Assembly (NCBI GenBank): GCA_007922305.1
Contig: ML677387.1
Span: 1,404,227 to 1,468,226, forward strand
Reading direction: 5' to 3'
Length of the DNA: 64,000 bases
Source: Dermatemys mawii
Lineage: Eukaryota; Chordata; Testudines; Dermatemydidae
Shown here piece by piece: positions 12,801 through 22,226 of this stretch; positions within the stretch are counted from its first letter, which is position 1; every line of letters begins with the position of its first letter. Below the pieces are notes generated by a model, which ran no database searches, was not told the origin of the DNA, and was given only the letters and a program-made list of their open reading frames with translations. The translations under genes and the position numbers were made by a program.

Positions 12801-13950
12801 CTGGTGGGGTGATCGCCGGACAAGGAGACAGACCGGCGCTAGCTCTGAGAGTGGAGCTGGGCTGGCAGGAGTGGCCAGCCACCCTGATAATGTGTCTAGC
12901 GTCTTGCATGGATAGGTGCTCGGGATGGCTGCCACAGCGCCATGGTTTTTAGAAAGCTAGCGTGGGTACGTCTCACCCCAGCTCAAAGCATAGACAAAAC
13001 GTGAGTGGATCTCCTGGGACTCCCCTCCACAACCATCTCCCGGTCTTCTTCATACACCTTTCTCTGTCTTTCATGACGGACACTCAGTCTCTAAGCCTGG
13101 CCCACTCTGCCCCCTCCCAGAGAGACGCAGTTGCCTGCTGTTGACAGGGAGGACAATGACCCTGGTTCCAGCCTCATGCACTGCCTTGGTGTGCCTGATT
13201 CTAATTTCCCCGTGTGGATAACGAGCTACGTTCCACCATGGGAGAGGAGCGCGTGTTGGGCAGGTATCTGGAGCACGGGAAAGGAGACCAGGGTGGGGTA
13301 GGACATGGCCAGTCTGGGTCTCCCAAATTTCTCTGCATGGTGCCTATTAAGATGCACAGGCTGTGAAACCCAGTGTCCAGTGCAGTGGTCTGGCCTTGCT
13401 GTCTCCCTCTGAGCAAAGAAGCGGGACAGGGCAGTGTCCCTGGTACATGCTCTCTCGCAAATAAAAAGAAATGAGCAGTAAATAATTCACAGCTGAGAAT
13501 AGGGGCTTCTGAAGCCAGTGGTCAGCGGTGACTCCAGTGCCAGGCTGGGCTGGCAGACAGATGCAGCAGCCTCCCGCTGAGCTACTTTCCACAGCAAAGG
13601 AGAGAGAGCTCCCGTGAGACCTTATCCCCATCCCTAGGCAGGGTCAGCCTGGCTCTGTGTCCTGGTGCGAGACTAGGGTGAACCCGTCTGTTAGGGCTGA
13701 GAGCCAAGGCCGGCTGAGCTGGGGAGCAGGGCAGGGACGAGTCCTGCCCAGCCCATCCCTGATCTCCGGCTGAACCTGCTAAAAGGGAATTGAGGGCTTG
13801 GAAGGCGGAGGCCCCCGGGCTGAGGGGATGGAGCGCTCCACCCTATCTGCAGGGACATTACAGGAGCGCCCAAGGCCCAGTCAAGATCAGGGCCCCATTG
13901 TCTCTGCCCCAGAGAGCTCACACTGCAGGGTCAGGCATGCAGTACGCTTA
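9871..13950. other. Intergenic, no gene seen
   Basis: No exon or RNA gene can be supported. The last stretch before the retrotransposon (about 13870-13945, with gatcagggccccattg and ctgccccagagagctca) resembles part of a dispersed sauropsid repeat that I cannot name. It merges into the damaged 5' edge of the LTR at 13951. Confidence 0.5.
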
Positions 13951-14291
13951 GCTCTGATCGGGATACCTGGAGCTGTAACCTGAGATGAGAACCGGGGAGG
14001 GGAGTTGACACCTAGGGCCCGGGAAGTGAACAAAGGGAGACAGACAGCTGCAGGGATTTGGAGAGGGTGGAAGCTGGCTGGGGAAGAGAGGAGAAGCCCA
14101 GATTCGGGGTCTTATCTCCCTGCCCCCCAGAAGGGCCTGACTAAGGGGGCCTGTTTGTACTGACAAGCTCTGAGTTGGATTATGTGCCTAGCATCTCAAA
14201 TAAACCTTCTGATCTACTGGCTGGCTAAGAATCACTGTGAATCCCAGGAAGTGGGGGGTGTGGGAACGGGACTTCCCCACCCCCTGTGCCA
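13951..14291 (+). repeat. 5' LTR (left end missing)
   Basis: It aligns with 19427-19761 from gctctgatc onward, through agctgtaacctgagatgag, ggggtcttatctccctgcc and ctggctggctaagaatcac, to a terminal cccctgtgcca. The first 45 bases present in the 3' LTR are absent or unrecognisable. A polyadenylation signal aataaa is at 14199-14204. The end reads tgtgcca instead of tgtgaca, a small divergence next to the primer-binding site. Confidence 0.85.
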
Positions 14292-14293
14292 AC

Positions 14294-14311
14294 TGGTGGC
14301 AGAGGTGGGAT
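14294..14311 (+). other. Primer-binding site, tRNA-Leu-like
   Basis: Three bases after the LTR the sequence reads tggtggcagaggtgggat. It resembles the complement of a vertebrate tRNA-Leu 3' end (TGGTGTCAGGAGTGGGAT), with three mismatches in 18 bases. The tRNA sequence is from memory, so the leucine assignment is an inference. The position and the TGG start are what a gypsy-type primer-binding site should show. The 14312-14644 leader that follows is non-coding. Confidence 0.55.
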
Positions 14312-14644
14312 CTACTGCACCCCGTGAACGGCACTTCCTGCAGTAAGTGATTGGGGAGCAGTATAACGAAGGGGGATTGACGGGAACCAGGTGCGCTGAA
14401 GATCCAGAGAGAAGCGGTTTCAGGGGGGCGGAGGAGCTACGCTTAACCCCTGAGAGTGTGTGACCAGCGAGACGCTCTGTTGAAGCAGCGGGGTCCCCTT
14501 GGGCACTGCAGTGAGCAGTCCCGGGGTGACGAGTGGCAGCTCGACCCTGGGAGAGTGGTGGTGAGAACGGCTGGCACACAAGGGGGTTCCTCCTGGAAAC
14601 CGTGGGAAGCTGGGAGCACAGGCCTGCGAGTGGCCAGCAGGAAG

Positions 14645-15742
14645 ATGTATGCCAAGCGCCTTAAGAGCGACCTGGTGGAGCTGTGCCGGCAGCGGGGACT
14701 GCGCATTGCGAGGCTGACCAAAGAGCAGCTGACAGCGCAGCTGGAGGAGAAGGATCGTGTGGATGGACCGAGCCCTGCCTCTGAGGGGAGCCGCCCGGCA
14801 GACGGAGCTCCAGCCCTGGTGCCTGACCCGATGGGGAGGGGGCAGACTGCTGTGGAGGACATCCCAATGCCCCTCTCACCTATGCCTAGGGGCGGGGTTG
14901 GAGGAAGTCCCGCAAATACCGAGGGCATCCAGACCCCGGCAGCCAGCAGGGGATCCTCCCGGCGGGGTTCCCCAGCCCTGGAGCGGAGGCACTTTGGATA
15001 TGACCGAGAGATGAGAATGAGAGAGTTGGAAGACCGAGAGAAGCAACGACAGCATGAGAGGGAGAAGAAAAAACAGCGTCAGCATGAGATGGAGCTGGCC
15101 AGGCTGAGGAGCAGTGAGGCCCCGGCTGCGGCGGGTGACGGGGGATCCAAGACTGTGAGGAGGAGCTTTGATAAGGGCATCATGGCCTCGTGTAAGGAAG
15201 GGGAGGATATAGATGAATTCCTGACAGCCTTTGAGACGGCCTGTGAGGTGCGCAGGGTTGACCCTGCAGACAGGCTCTGGTGTCTCATACCCTTACTAGA
15301 CCCCAAAGCCGTGGCGGTGTACGGCCGAATGGAAGCAGCAGAGAAAGGGAACTATGAACTGTTCAAAAGGGCCCTGCTACATGAGTTTGGGCTGACTCCC
15401 GAGATGTACCGGGAAAGGTTCCGGAGTCAGGATAAAACCCCTGAGGGCACATATCTAGAACTGGCCATTGGCATGGAGGGGTATGCCCGCAGATGGGCAG
15501 ATGCGGTCCAGATAAAGGAGGACCTGGTTAAAATGATTGTGCTGGAGCAACTGTATAAGCGGTGCCCATCCAACCTAAGGTTGTGGTTGGAGGAACAGAA
15601 GCCAGAGAACCCGCGACACGCCGGACGGCTGGCCGACGAGTTTGTGAAGAGCCGGCCAAGAGGTGGCCGGGAGGAGTCCCAAAGGAACAGACCCACCACG
15701 ATGCAGCGAGAGTCACCACAGGACCTCCCAAAAGGGGAATAG
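14645..15742 (+). CDS. Gag with SCAN-like capsid segment (retrotransposon)
   Basis: Structural protein of the retrotransposon, 365 codons from the first in-frame ATG (context aagATGt). The frame is open upstream to 14456 but has no ATG there. Residues 1-38 (MYAKRLKSDLVELC...) look like a SAP-type helix-extension-helix, residues 112-157 are highly charged and probably coiled coil, and residues about 175-245 resemble the N-terminal part of a retroelement capsid. Residues about 246-334 (HEFGLTPEMYRERF to ADEFV) resemble a SCAN domain: helical, with the EMYRERFR start, the KEDLVKMIVLEQL core and a closing helix. SCAN in vertebrate zinc-finger proteins is reported to derive from Gmr1-like Gag. The frame ends at TAG 15740 before the CCHC knuckle, which lies one frame over, so the C-terminus has been lost to a frameshift near 15715. 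Confidence 0.8.
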   Translation: MYAKRLKSDLVELCRQRGLRIARLTKEQLTAQLEEKDRVDGPSPASEGSRPADGAPALVPDPMGRGQTAVEDIPMPLSPMPRGGVGGSPANTEGIQTPAASRGSSRRGSPALERRHFGYDREMRMRELEDREKQRQHEREKKKQRQHEMELARLRSSEAPAAAGDGGSKTVRRSFDKGIMASCKEGEDIDEFLTAFETACEVRRVDPADRLWCLIPLLDPKAVAVYGRMEAAEKGNYELFKRALLHEFGLTPEMYRERFRSQDKTPEGTYLELAIGMEGYARRWADAVQIKEDLVKMIVLEQLYKRCPSNLRLWLEEQKPENPRHAGRLADEFVKSRPRGGREESQRNRPTTMQRESPQDLPKGE

Positions 15743-16280
15743 GAAGAACCCCCTCAAAAGGGGAATGTCCAGCATCAGGACCGACCGCTCCTCTCGAAGG
15801 GACCAATGGGACATGAGCTGCTATAATTGTGGCTGGAGAGGCCACATACGAGCCCAGTGCCCCAAGCTCAAGGACAGCCTGAGCAGACCGAACCCCCATA
15901 GGGTTAACTGGGTACGGACCCAGCCCGACGAGGGGCAGACAGCCCAGGTAAGGGGGACGGGCAGCTTACCACCTGCTCAGGAAGGAGGGGTGCCCCAGAC
16001 CAGCTCCTCTGGGGGGCTGGACACTCAGGACTCTAGGTTCTCAGTTTACAGGGTGGGCGCAGGGCTGTCCCTGCGGAGCGAGTGCCTTGTTCCCCTGGAG
16101 GTGGACAGGAGGAAGGTCTATGGATACTGGGATACGGGTGCTGAGGTGACACTGGCCCGGCCCAAAGTGGTGGCCCCAGATCGGATGGTGCCCAACACCT
16201 ACCTGACCCTGACGGGGGTGGGTGGGACCCCATTTAAGGTGCCCGTGGCAAGGGTGCACCTGAAGTGGGGGGACAAGTAG
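15715..16280 (+). pseudogene. Nucleocapsid CCHC and aspartic protease (retrotransposon)
   Basis: Frame 3 continues where gag leaves off. A CCHC zinc knuckle (CYNCGWRGHIRAQC, C-x2-C-x4-H-x4-C) sits at 15819-15860 and would bind RNA. The protease active-site motif DTGA is at 16131-16142, in the context YWDTGAEVTLA, followed by hydrophobic strands as in retropepsins. The frame is stopped by TAG at 16278. The same frame then resumes with protease-like sequence (GVHPHLPTEVLMGGDL) up to a second TAG at 16449, so this part of pol has at least two nonsense changes. Confidence 0.8.
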
Positions 16281-16451
16281 GGCCCCAAGGACGTGGGGGT
16301 GCACCCTCATTTGCCCACGGAGGTGTTGATGGGGGGGGACCTCGAGAACTGGCCAAGCAAACCCCCGGGCGCCCTGGTCGTGACCCATAGCCAGAGCTGG
16401 CGAGGGGCACTGCACCCTGACCATGGAGAGGGTACCGTACCGGGGGTGTAG

Positions 16452-17672
16452 GACACTGCCCCAGCCGGGAGGGGGTGTCCAGGGACCGGGCTCAACGAGG
16501 CTGCGGCCTCAGACTCAGCAAGCACGAGGGAGCCGGGCCCCGTCCCTTCCCCAGCCGCTGAGTTCCAGGCCGAGTTGCAGAGAGATCCCTCCTTGCGGAA
16601 GTTCAGGGACCTGGCCGGCCTTAGCGAGGTACGGAGCATGGGGAGAGGCTGCCAGGAGAGGTTCCTGTGGGAGAAGGGGTTCCTGTACCGAGAATGGGCT
16701 CCCCCCAGGGAAGTGGAGTCATGGGGGATCAGTAGACAGCTGGTGGTCCCCCAGAAGTATCGCCGCAAGATACTGTACCTGGCCCATGACATCCCTCTCG
16801 CAGGGCACCAAGGAATCCGGCGCACCGGGCAGAGGCTGCTACAGAACTTTTACTGGCCTGGGGTCTTTACAGCAGTCCGACAGCACTGCCGATCCTGTGA
16901 CCCCCGCCAGCGGGTGGGGAAGGCCCGGGACAAGGGGAAAGCGGCTTTGAGGCCTTTGCCCATCATAGAGGAGCCTTTCCAGAAGGTGGCTATGGACATA
17001 GTGGGGCCTCTCAGCAAGACGACCTGGTCAGGGAAGAAGTACATTCTGGTGGTGGTGGATTTTGCCACCCGCTACCCGGAGGCAGTGCCCCTATCCTCCA
17101 TCGAAGCAGACACTGTGGCAGACGCGCTGCTGACCATTTTCAGCCGAGTGGGGTTCCCCAAGGAAGTCCTGACAGACCAAGGATCCAACTTCATGTCGGC
17201 CCTGCTCCGGGGCTTGTGGGAGAAATGTGGGGTCCAGCACCTCTGGACCACAACGTATCACCCCCAGTCCAACAGGCTGGTGGAGAGGTTCAATGGGACG
17301 CTAAAGATGATGCTGAAAACCTTTATGAACCAGCACCCACAGGACTGGGACAAGTACTTACCTCACCTGCTGTTCGCATACCGGGAGGTGCCCCAGGAGT
17401 CTACCAGATTTTCACCTTTCGAACTGCTATATGGACGGAGGGTCAGGGGGCCCCTGGACCTGATGAGAGACGAATGGGAGGGGGAGGCCGCGTCCGAGGG
17501 AGAATTGGTGGTAGAGTATGTCCTGACCTTCCGAGAGAGACTTGCGGAACTCATGGGCCTGGCCAGGGAAAATCTGGCCAGAGCCCGGAGGAAGCAGAAG
17601 GTCTGGTATGACCGCACAGCACGGGCCCGCGCCTACGCCACCGGGGACCAGGTGATGGTTCTCACCCCATGA
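16452..17672 (+). pseudogene. Integrase zinc and catalytic core (retrotransposon)
   Basis: Would join element cDNA into chromosomal DNA. The N-terminal zinc-binding HHCC region has His at 16785 and 16806 and CRSC at 16887-16898. The residue expected to be the last Cys of the usual C-P-x-C arrangement is Arg (CGC, 16905-16907). The catalytic triad is present: Asp in MDIVGP (16995), Asp in LTDQGSNF (17175) and Glu in LVERFN (17283), giving D-35-E spacing. The residue before LVERFN is Arg where Gly is usual. The frame stops at TGA 17670 before the GPY/F module, which continues in frame 2. There is no RT upstream: the integrase comes directly after protease. Confidence 0.9.
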
Positions 17673-18160
17673 GGAAAAATAAGCTACAGGCCACCTGGGA
17701 AGGCCCTTTTAAAGTTGTCAAGCAACTAAATGAGGTAAATTATGTGGTGGAGCTGTCTAACCGGGTGCACCATCGCCAGGTGTACCATGTGAATATGATG
17801 AAGCCATATTATGGCAGAGAGAATATGGTGTTGGTCATGTGTGGACATTGGGAGGAGCAGGGAGCTGATCCTCTCGTAGATCTATTCCCTGGGACAGGAG
17901 TGGGCTCCCCCCTGGACATAATCCCTCTCTCGGATCGGCTAACCCCTGCCCAGCAAGCTGAGATCAGAGGGGTGCTACAACTGTACCAGCAGCTGTTTTC
18001 CAACCAGCCTGGACGCACTAATCTGACTGTCCACCGGGTGCAGATGGGATCACACCCACCTATAAGATGCTCCCCCTTCCGAGTCACAGGGAACACTGCC
18101 AAGGACCTGGAGAAGGAGGTCAATGACATGCTGGCCCTGGGGGTGATCCAGCGTCTTCCA
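17669..18160 (+). pseudogene. Integrase C-terminal GPY/F module and linker to RT
   Basis: Frame 2 continues the integrase with a GPY/F-type module: KLQATWEGPFKVV, then a strand reading NYVVELSNRVHHRQVYHVNMMKPYY up to about 17815. Such modules are typical of Ty3/gypsy integrases and bind DNA. The following linker (PLSDRLTPAQQAEIRGVL, FSNQPGRTNLTVHRV) leads into the N-terminal part of reverse transcriptase (LEKEVNDMLALGVIQR). After about 18155 the reading becomes nonsense and the RT continues in frame 1, so one more frameshift lies there. Confidence 0.8.
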
Positions 18161-18177
18161 GCCCTTGAGCCTCACCA

Positions 18178-19386
18178 GTGGTGCTGGTCCCCAAAAAGGA
18201 CGGGTCAATCCGGTTTTGTGTGGACTATCGAAAGCTCAATGCCATCACTGTGTCTGATGCCTACCCCATGCCCAGGCCGGAGGAGCTCCTAGACAAGCCC
18301 GGGGGAGCTCGGTTCCTTACCACTACGGATCTTACAAAGGGTTACTGGCAGGTGCCACTAGATGCAGATGCCAGGCTGAAATCTGCCTTTATCACCCCTC
18401 TGGGGCTCTATGAGTTCCTGACCCTGCCTTTCGGCCTCAAAGGGGCACCAGCCACCTTCCAGCATCTCGTAGACCGGCTCCTGAAGGGGATGGAGAGTTT
18501 TGCCATGGCGTATATTGACGACATCTGTGTCTTTAACCAGACCTGGGAGGACCATGTGTCCCAGGTTAGACAAGTGCTGGACCGACTCCAGAAGGCTGGG
18601 CTGACCATAAAGGCGGAGAAGTGCAAGGTGGGGATGGCTGAAGTGTCCTACCTGGGACACCGTGTGGGGAGCGGCCGCCTAAAGCCCGAACCAGCCAAGG
18701 TGGAGGCAATCAGAGACTGGCCCCCGCCCCAGACCAAAAAGCAGATCCAAGCCTTCATCGGGATGGCGGGGTACTATCGAAGGTTTGTGCCCCACTTTAG
18801 TGCCATAGCTGCCCCTATCACTGAGCTATGCAAGAAGGGGAAACCAGACAAGGTGGTCTGGACTGAGCAGTGCCAGAGGGCTCTCTGTGTGCTGAAGGAG
18901 GCTCTCGTCAGCGGCCCGGTTCTGGCAAACCCGGACTTTGACAAGCCGTTTGTGGTATTCACCGACGCCTCAGAGGTGGGGCTGGGGGCGGTGTTAATGC
19001 AGGAGGATGAAAAGGGGGAGAGACACCCCATCGTGTACCTGAGCAAGAAGTTGCTCCCCCGGGAGCAGAACTACGCGGCCATCGAGAAGGAATGCCCGGC
19101 CATGGTGTGGGCCCTCAAGAAACTACAACCGTATCTATTTGGAAGACACTTCACCGTGTCCACCGACCACTCCCCCCTGACCTGGCTGCACCAGATGAAA
19201 GGGGCCAATGCCAAGCTCCTGAGGTGGAGTCTGCTCCTGCAGGATTATGACATGGACGTGGTCCATGTGAAGGGAAGTGCCAACATGATAGCGGATGCGT
19301 TGTCCCGGAGAGGGGCCCCTGAACTTCCCCAGGTCGCTGGTAAGAGCGACCCCGCTCAGTTCAGACTGGAAGGGGGGGTGATGTGA
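18178..19386 (+). pseudogene. Reverse transcriptase and RNase H (retrotransposon)
   Basis: An intact run of 402 codons in frame 1. RT signatures in order are VLVPKKDGSIRFCVDYRKLN, a catalytic Asp in TTTDLTKGYWQVPL, LPFGLKGAPATFQ, the active-site YIDD at 18511-18522, and a thumb region ending AGYYRRFVPHFS. RNase H follows with Asp in VFTDASEVGLGAVL (18964), Glu in AIEKE, Asp in STDHSPLTWL and a C-terminal NMIADALSR. The TGA stop at 19384-19386 lies within the first bases of the 3' LTR. The part upstream of the first ATG-like codon is in another frame, so the product would be truncated. It is the best-preserved segment of the element and the position of RT after integrase is clear. Confidence 0.92.
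19370..19381 (+). other. Polypurine tract
   Basis: The purine run aagggggggtga directly abuts the TGTGACA start of the 3' LTR. This is where plus-strand DNA synthesis would be primed. Confidence 0.7.
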
Positions 19387-19761
19387 CAAGCAGGGAGGAG
19401 GGTGGACATGACTCTGAGGGGAAACTGCTCTGATCTGGATACCTGGAGCTGTAACCTGAGATGAGAAGGGGGAGGGGAGTGACACCTAGGGCCCGGGCAG
19501 TGAACAAAGGGAGACGGCTGCAGGGATTTTAAGAGGAGTGGAAGCTGGCTGGAGAAGAGAAGGGGGCCCGGATTTGGGGTCTTATCTCCCTGCCCCCTAG
19601 AAGGGCCTGACTAAGGGGGCCTGGTTGTACTGACAAGCTCTGAGTTGGATGGTGTTCCTGGCATCTCAAATAAACCTTCTGATCCACTGGCTGGCTAAGA
19701 ATCACTGTGAATCCCAGGAAGTGGGGGGTGTGGGAACGGGACTCCCGCACCCCCTGTGACA
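19382..19761 (+). repeat. 3' LTR, complete
   Basis: 380 bases, starting TGTGACAAG and ending CCTGTGACA (TG...CA ends). A polyadenylation signal aataaa is at 19669-19674, followed by a GT-rich stretch near the end. It matches the solo copy at 31994-32379 over its whole length and the 5' LTR from base 46 onward. Confidence 0.9.
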
Positions 19762-22051
19762 GATGGCGACTCCTCGGGGCGCTCCGACGGCCAGACACGG
19801 CAGGAACCATCCCTTGTCCCTCTCAGAGGGAGGCCGAACAGCCTCCACCATCCTCCAGGATGCGGAAGGTTTCCAGAGCAGCCAGCTCTGCTCCCTGTGG
19901 GCGGGTGGGTTCCTCTGAGTTTACATTCCTGTGTCAATGGGAAATGTGATCCCTGGAACATGGGCCTCATTACGCTGGGCCTGCCGGCCACTCAGGACAG
20001 GCAGCCCCACGGACAAGTCAAGGCTACAGTCACCAAAAGAACCGTTCCACATTCCTGTGCTGGCCAGCCTGGCTATGGAGTGACAGACAGCAGCTCCTCT
20101 GCCACTCCCAGGTGCAGCCGGGGCTGGGCCCTTCTGCAGCTCGGCTTACGTTGGAGAAGGGAACACAGGGTCCCTGGAGCATGGCACCTGAAATGCTCTG
20201 ACGCCAGCCGCTGGAAGGAAGCCAGGTGGCGGCAGGGCACCCAGGAAAGAGAGTGTCCAGGAGTGGGTCCCGCTCTGAGGAAAACGGCTCCGGAGTTGGG
20301 GGCATGGCCAGGAGAGGTTCTCCAGCAATGGGCCCGGGATTCAGACTCGTCTGCGTGGCTGGCGGAGAGGAGTGGGAGCCTGCGAGGGAGACATTCTTCC
20401 CCAGCGCGTCGGAAATAAATCACCGAGCTCCCCGGCAGCATCTGCCCTGCTGAGCCCCTCAGCTGTTGGCTGTGAGATGCCACATATCGTCTGCCGGCTG
20501 GTCTCATAGGGAGCCTTGTCTCTAGCGCGGCTGGGAAGGAGGGGCCATCCCCAGGGATGGGCAGACCTCCAAGGGCTCAGCCGGCGTGAGGGGCAGGATA
20601 AACTGCGCCACAAGGGGAGGGAAAAGAAGAAAAGCAAAGAGACCTGCAAAGAGGGCGGAGGAAGAGAGGAAGCAACACGGTAATAGCAAAATCACCAGCA
20701 CCTCCACTGCTGTAACCAGGCACACCTGCCAGCCTCGCTTTTGGGGTGACAGGCTGAACGACCCCCCAGCCCTGAGCCCCCTCTTTGCAGCCAGGCACCC
20801 TAATGCCAGGCCCGCTGAGGACTCCACAGTGGGCTCTCTGGCCTCAGACACACCCCACCTTGGGGCTGGTTTATTACAAACCAAAACCTAGTGCAAAGAA
20901 TCACGAAGGAAATCCCCCGGCATTGTCCATTTGCCACCCCTGCACGGAGTCCTTGACATCACACAGCATCTGGTCCATCAGCACAGACCGAGCCACACTC
21001 CAGCCGCTCTCCCTGGGCTCAGCTTCAGTCGGAGAGCGGCCAGCCCAGCCCTGCCCAGCAGGAACAGCACCCGCCTCCCCAGGGAGCATCCCTCATGCCC
21101 CCGCTGGGCCCTGCCACTCCCTGGGCCTCTGGCTCCAGCTCAGCTCACTCCCGGGCCCAGTGTGGGGTGGTGCTGAGCACCCAGAGTTCTCACTGATTTG
21201 GGAGCTGACCTGCAGCATTAACAATGATCTGCCTTCCCATCACCCACTGTGCTGGCAGGAGCATGCACTGAGTGGGGGCTCAGCGCAGCACTGGTCAGGA
21301 TCTGGCCCCCACGTGACAAGAATGGGGCTAGGGCCGGGTGGGGGACACAGGAGGCTGAGGGGGACAGCAGGCACTGGTGACATATCAAAGCAGATTCCAG
21401 TTGGGAGGGGCAGGTTTAGTCACCAGCTGCAGTTTGCTTCGCGTTCCTCCTCCTCCTTCTGTTTCCAGCCTGTGGGAGGCATCTTCGTTCCGGCCCCACC
21501 GGGGTCATGTGGGTTTGGCAAAACAGACGGGCAAACTCCCTGCTCTCCTCTCTAAATACAGCGGGCTCTTCAGTGCTGTCTAGACAGGAAGGGAGGCTGT
21601 GACCAGGAAAAAACTCCCATTGTCAAATGGGCCAGGCAGCCAGGGCTGGGAACCCGGAGAAAATCAGCTCCCAAAATATTTACAGATGTGCCTGATAAGT
21701 TCCCTCTGAAAGGGGCCATAGACAGCGAGAGAGACTGACCCGAGTGCCAGAACACGGGGCAGGGAGCGCCGCCAAACCTTGGGGGAAGTGGGACAGAACC
21801 GAGCTCAGCCTGTGCGGAAGGAAAGGAGGGGGCACAAGGCAGGGCTGAGGGGAGCAGGAGAGCTCCTGTATTGCAGGGCAGGGCTGATCCAGAACAGCAG
21901 AGTAAGTGTGAGCAGAGAGGACGTGACAATGCAGCAGTAGGTCCTACCACCCCCTTCCAGGAAGTTTCCTGCTCCCGGGCTTCATTTGTCATGAAAGAGG
22001 GGTTGGGACTCGAGCATTTATTTTACTTTCATGACTGATGCGGCAAGACCA
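19762..22051. other. Intergenic, no gene seen
   Basis: GC-rich sequence with several open frames above 200 codons (for example 19756-20418 and 20785-21555) that look compositional. They show no domain and no plausible splice structure, and the first runs out of the LTR. I see no RNA gene or clear repeat. Confidence 0.5.
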
Positions 22052-22105
22052 GGGGCGCCGGGGCCCTGACCCGCCGGGCCCCGGGGGCGCCGGGGCCCTG
22101 ACCCG
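22052..22105 (+). repeat. Two-copy GC-rich tandem repeat
   Basis: A 22-base unit, ggggcgccggggccctgacccg, occurs at 22052-22073 and again exactly at 22084-22105 (period 32). The surroundings are unusually CpG-rich for an intergenic stretch, and an abrupt change to AT-rich DNA follows. Confidence 0.85.
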
Positions 22106-22226
22106 GCAAGCCCTGACACAAATTAAGCACTGGCTGCTTTCATTGTTTTTTCTCTCTCTCTCTGCCCCACTTTCCCCTCTGTCTTTCGAATCGATTCCAT
22201 CTTCCTTTCTGTGCCCCAGTTTTCAG

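Larger units (their letters stand above)
13951..19761 (+). mobile_element. Gmr1-like Ty3/gypsy LTR retrotransposon, broken
   Basis: An about 5.8-kb element with this order: 5' LTR, primer-binding site, gag, CCHC knuckle, protease, integrase, GPY/F module, reverse transcriptase, RNase H, polypurine tract, 3' LTR. Integrase precedes RT, as in Ty1/copia elements, while every protein looks Ty3/gypsy-like. This arrangement is known for the Gmr1-like group of deuterostome elements, and the SCAN-like Gag agrees with it. The element is not competent. It has a frame change near 15715, stops at 16278 and 16449, and frame changes near 17669 and 18160. The 5' LTR lacks about 45 bases of its start and no flanking duplication was found (gatgg follows the 3' end), so the left edge has been rearranged. 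The LTRs look roughly 90-93% identical by eye, indicating an old insertion. Confidence 0.9.

Noticed and set aside
15700..15745. Programmed frameshift between gag and pol at the aaaagggg run
   Set aside because: The shift is +1 in direction and falls upstream of the CCHC knuckle, which belongs to Gag. With several other lesions nearby, an ordinary indel is the simpler reading.
19756..20418. 220-codon open frame after the 3' LTR
   Set aside because: Begins at the LTR end, no domain, compositional open frame.
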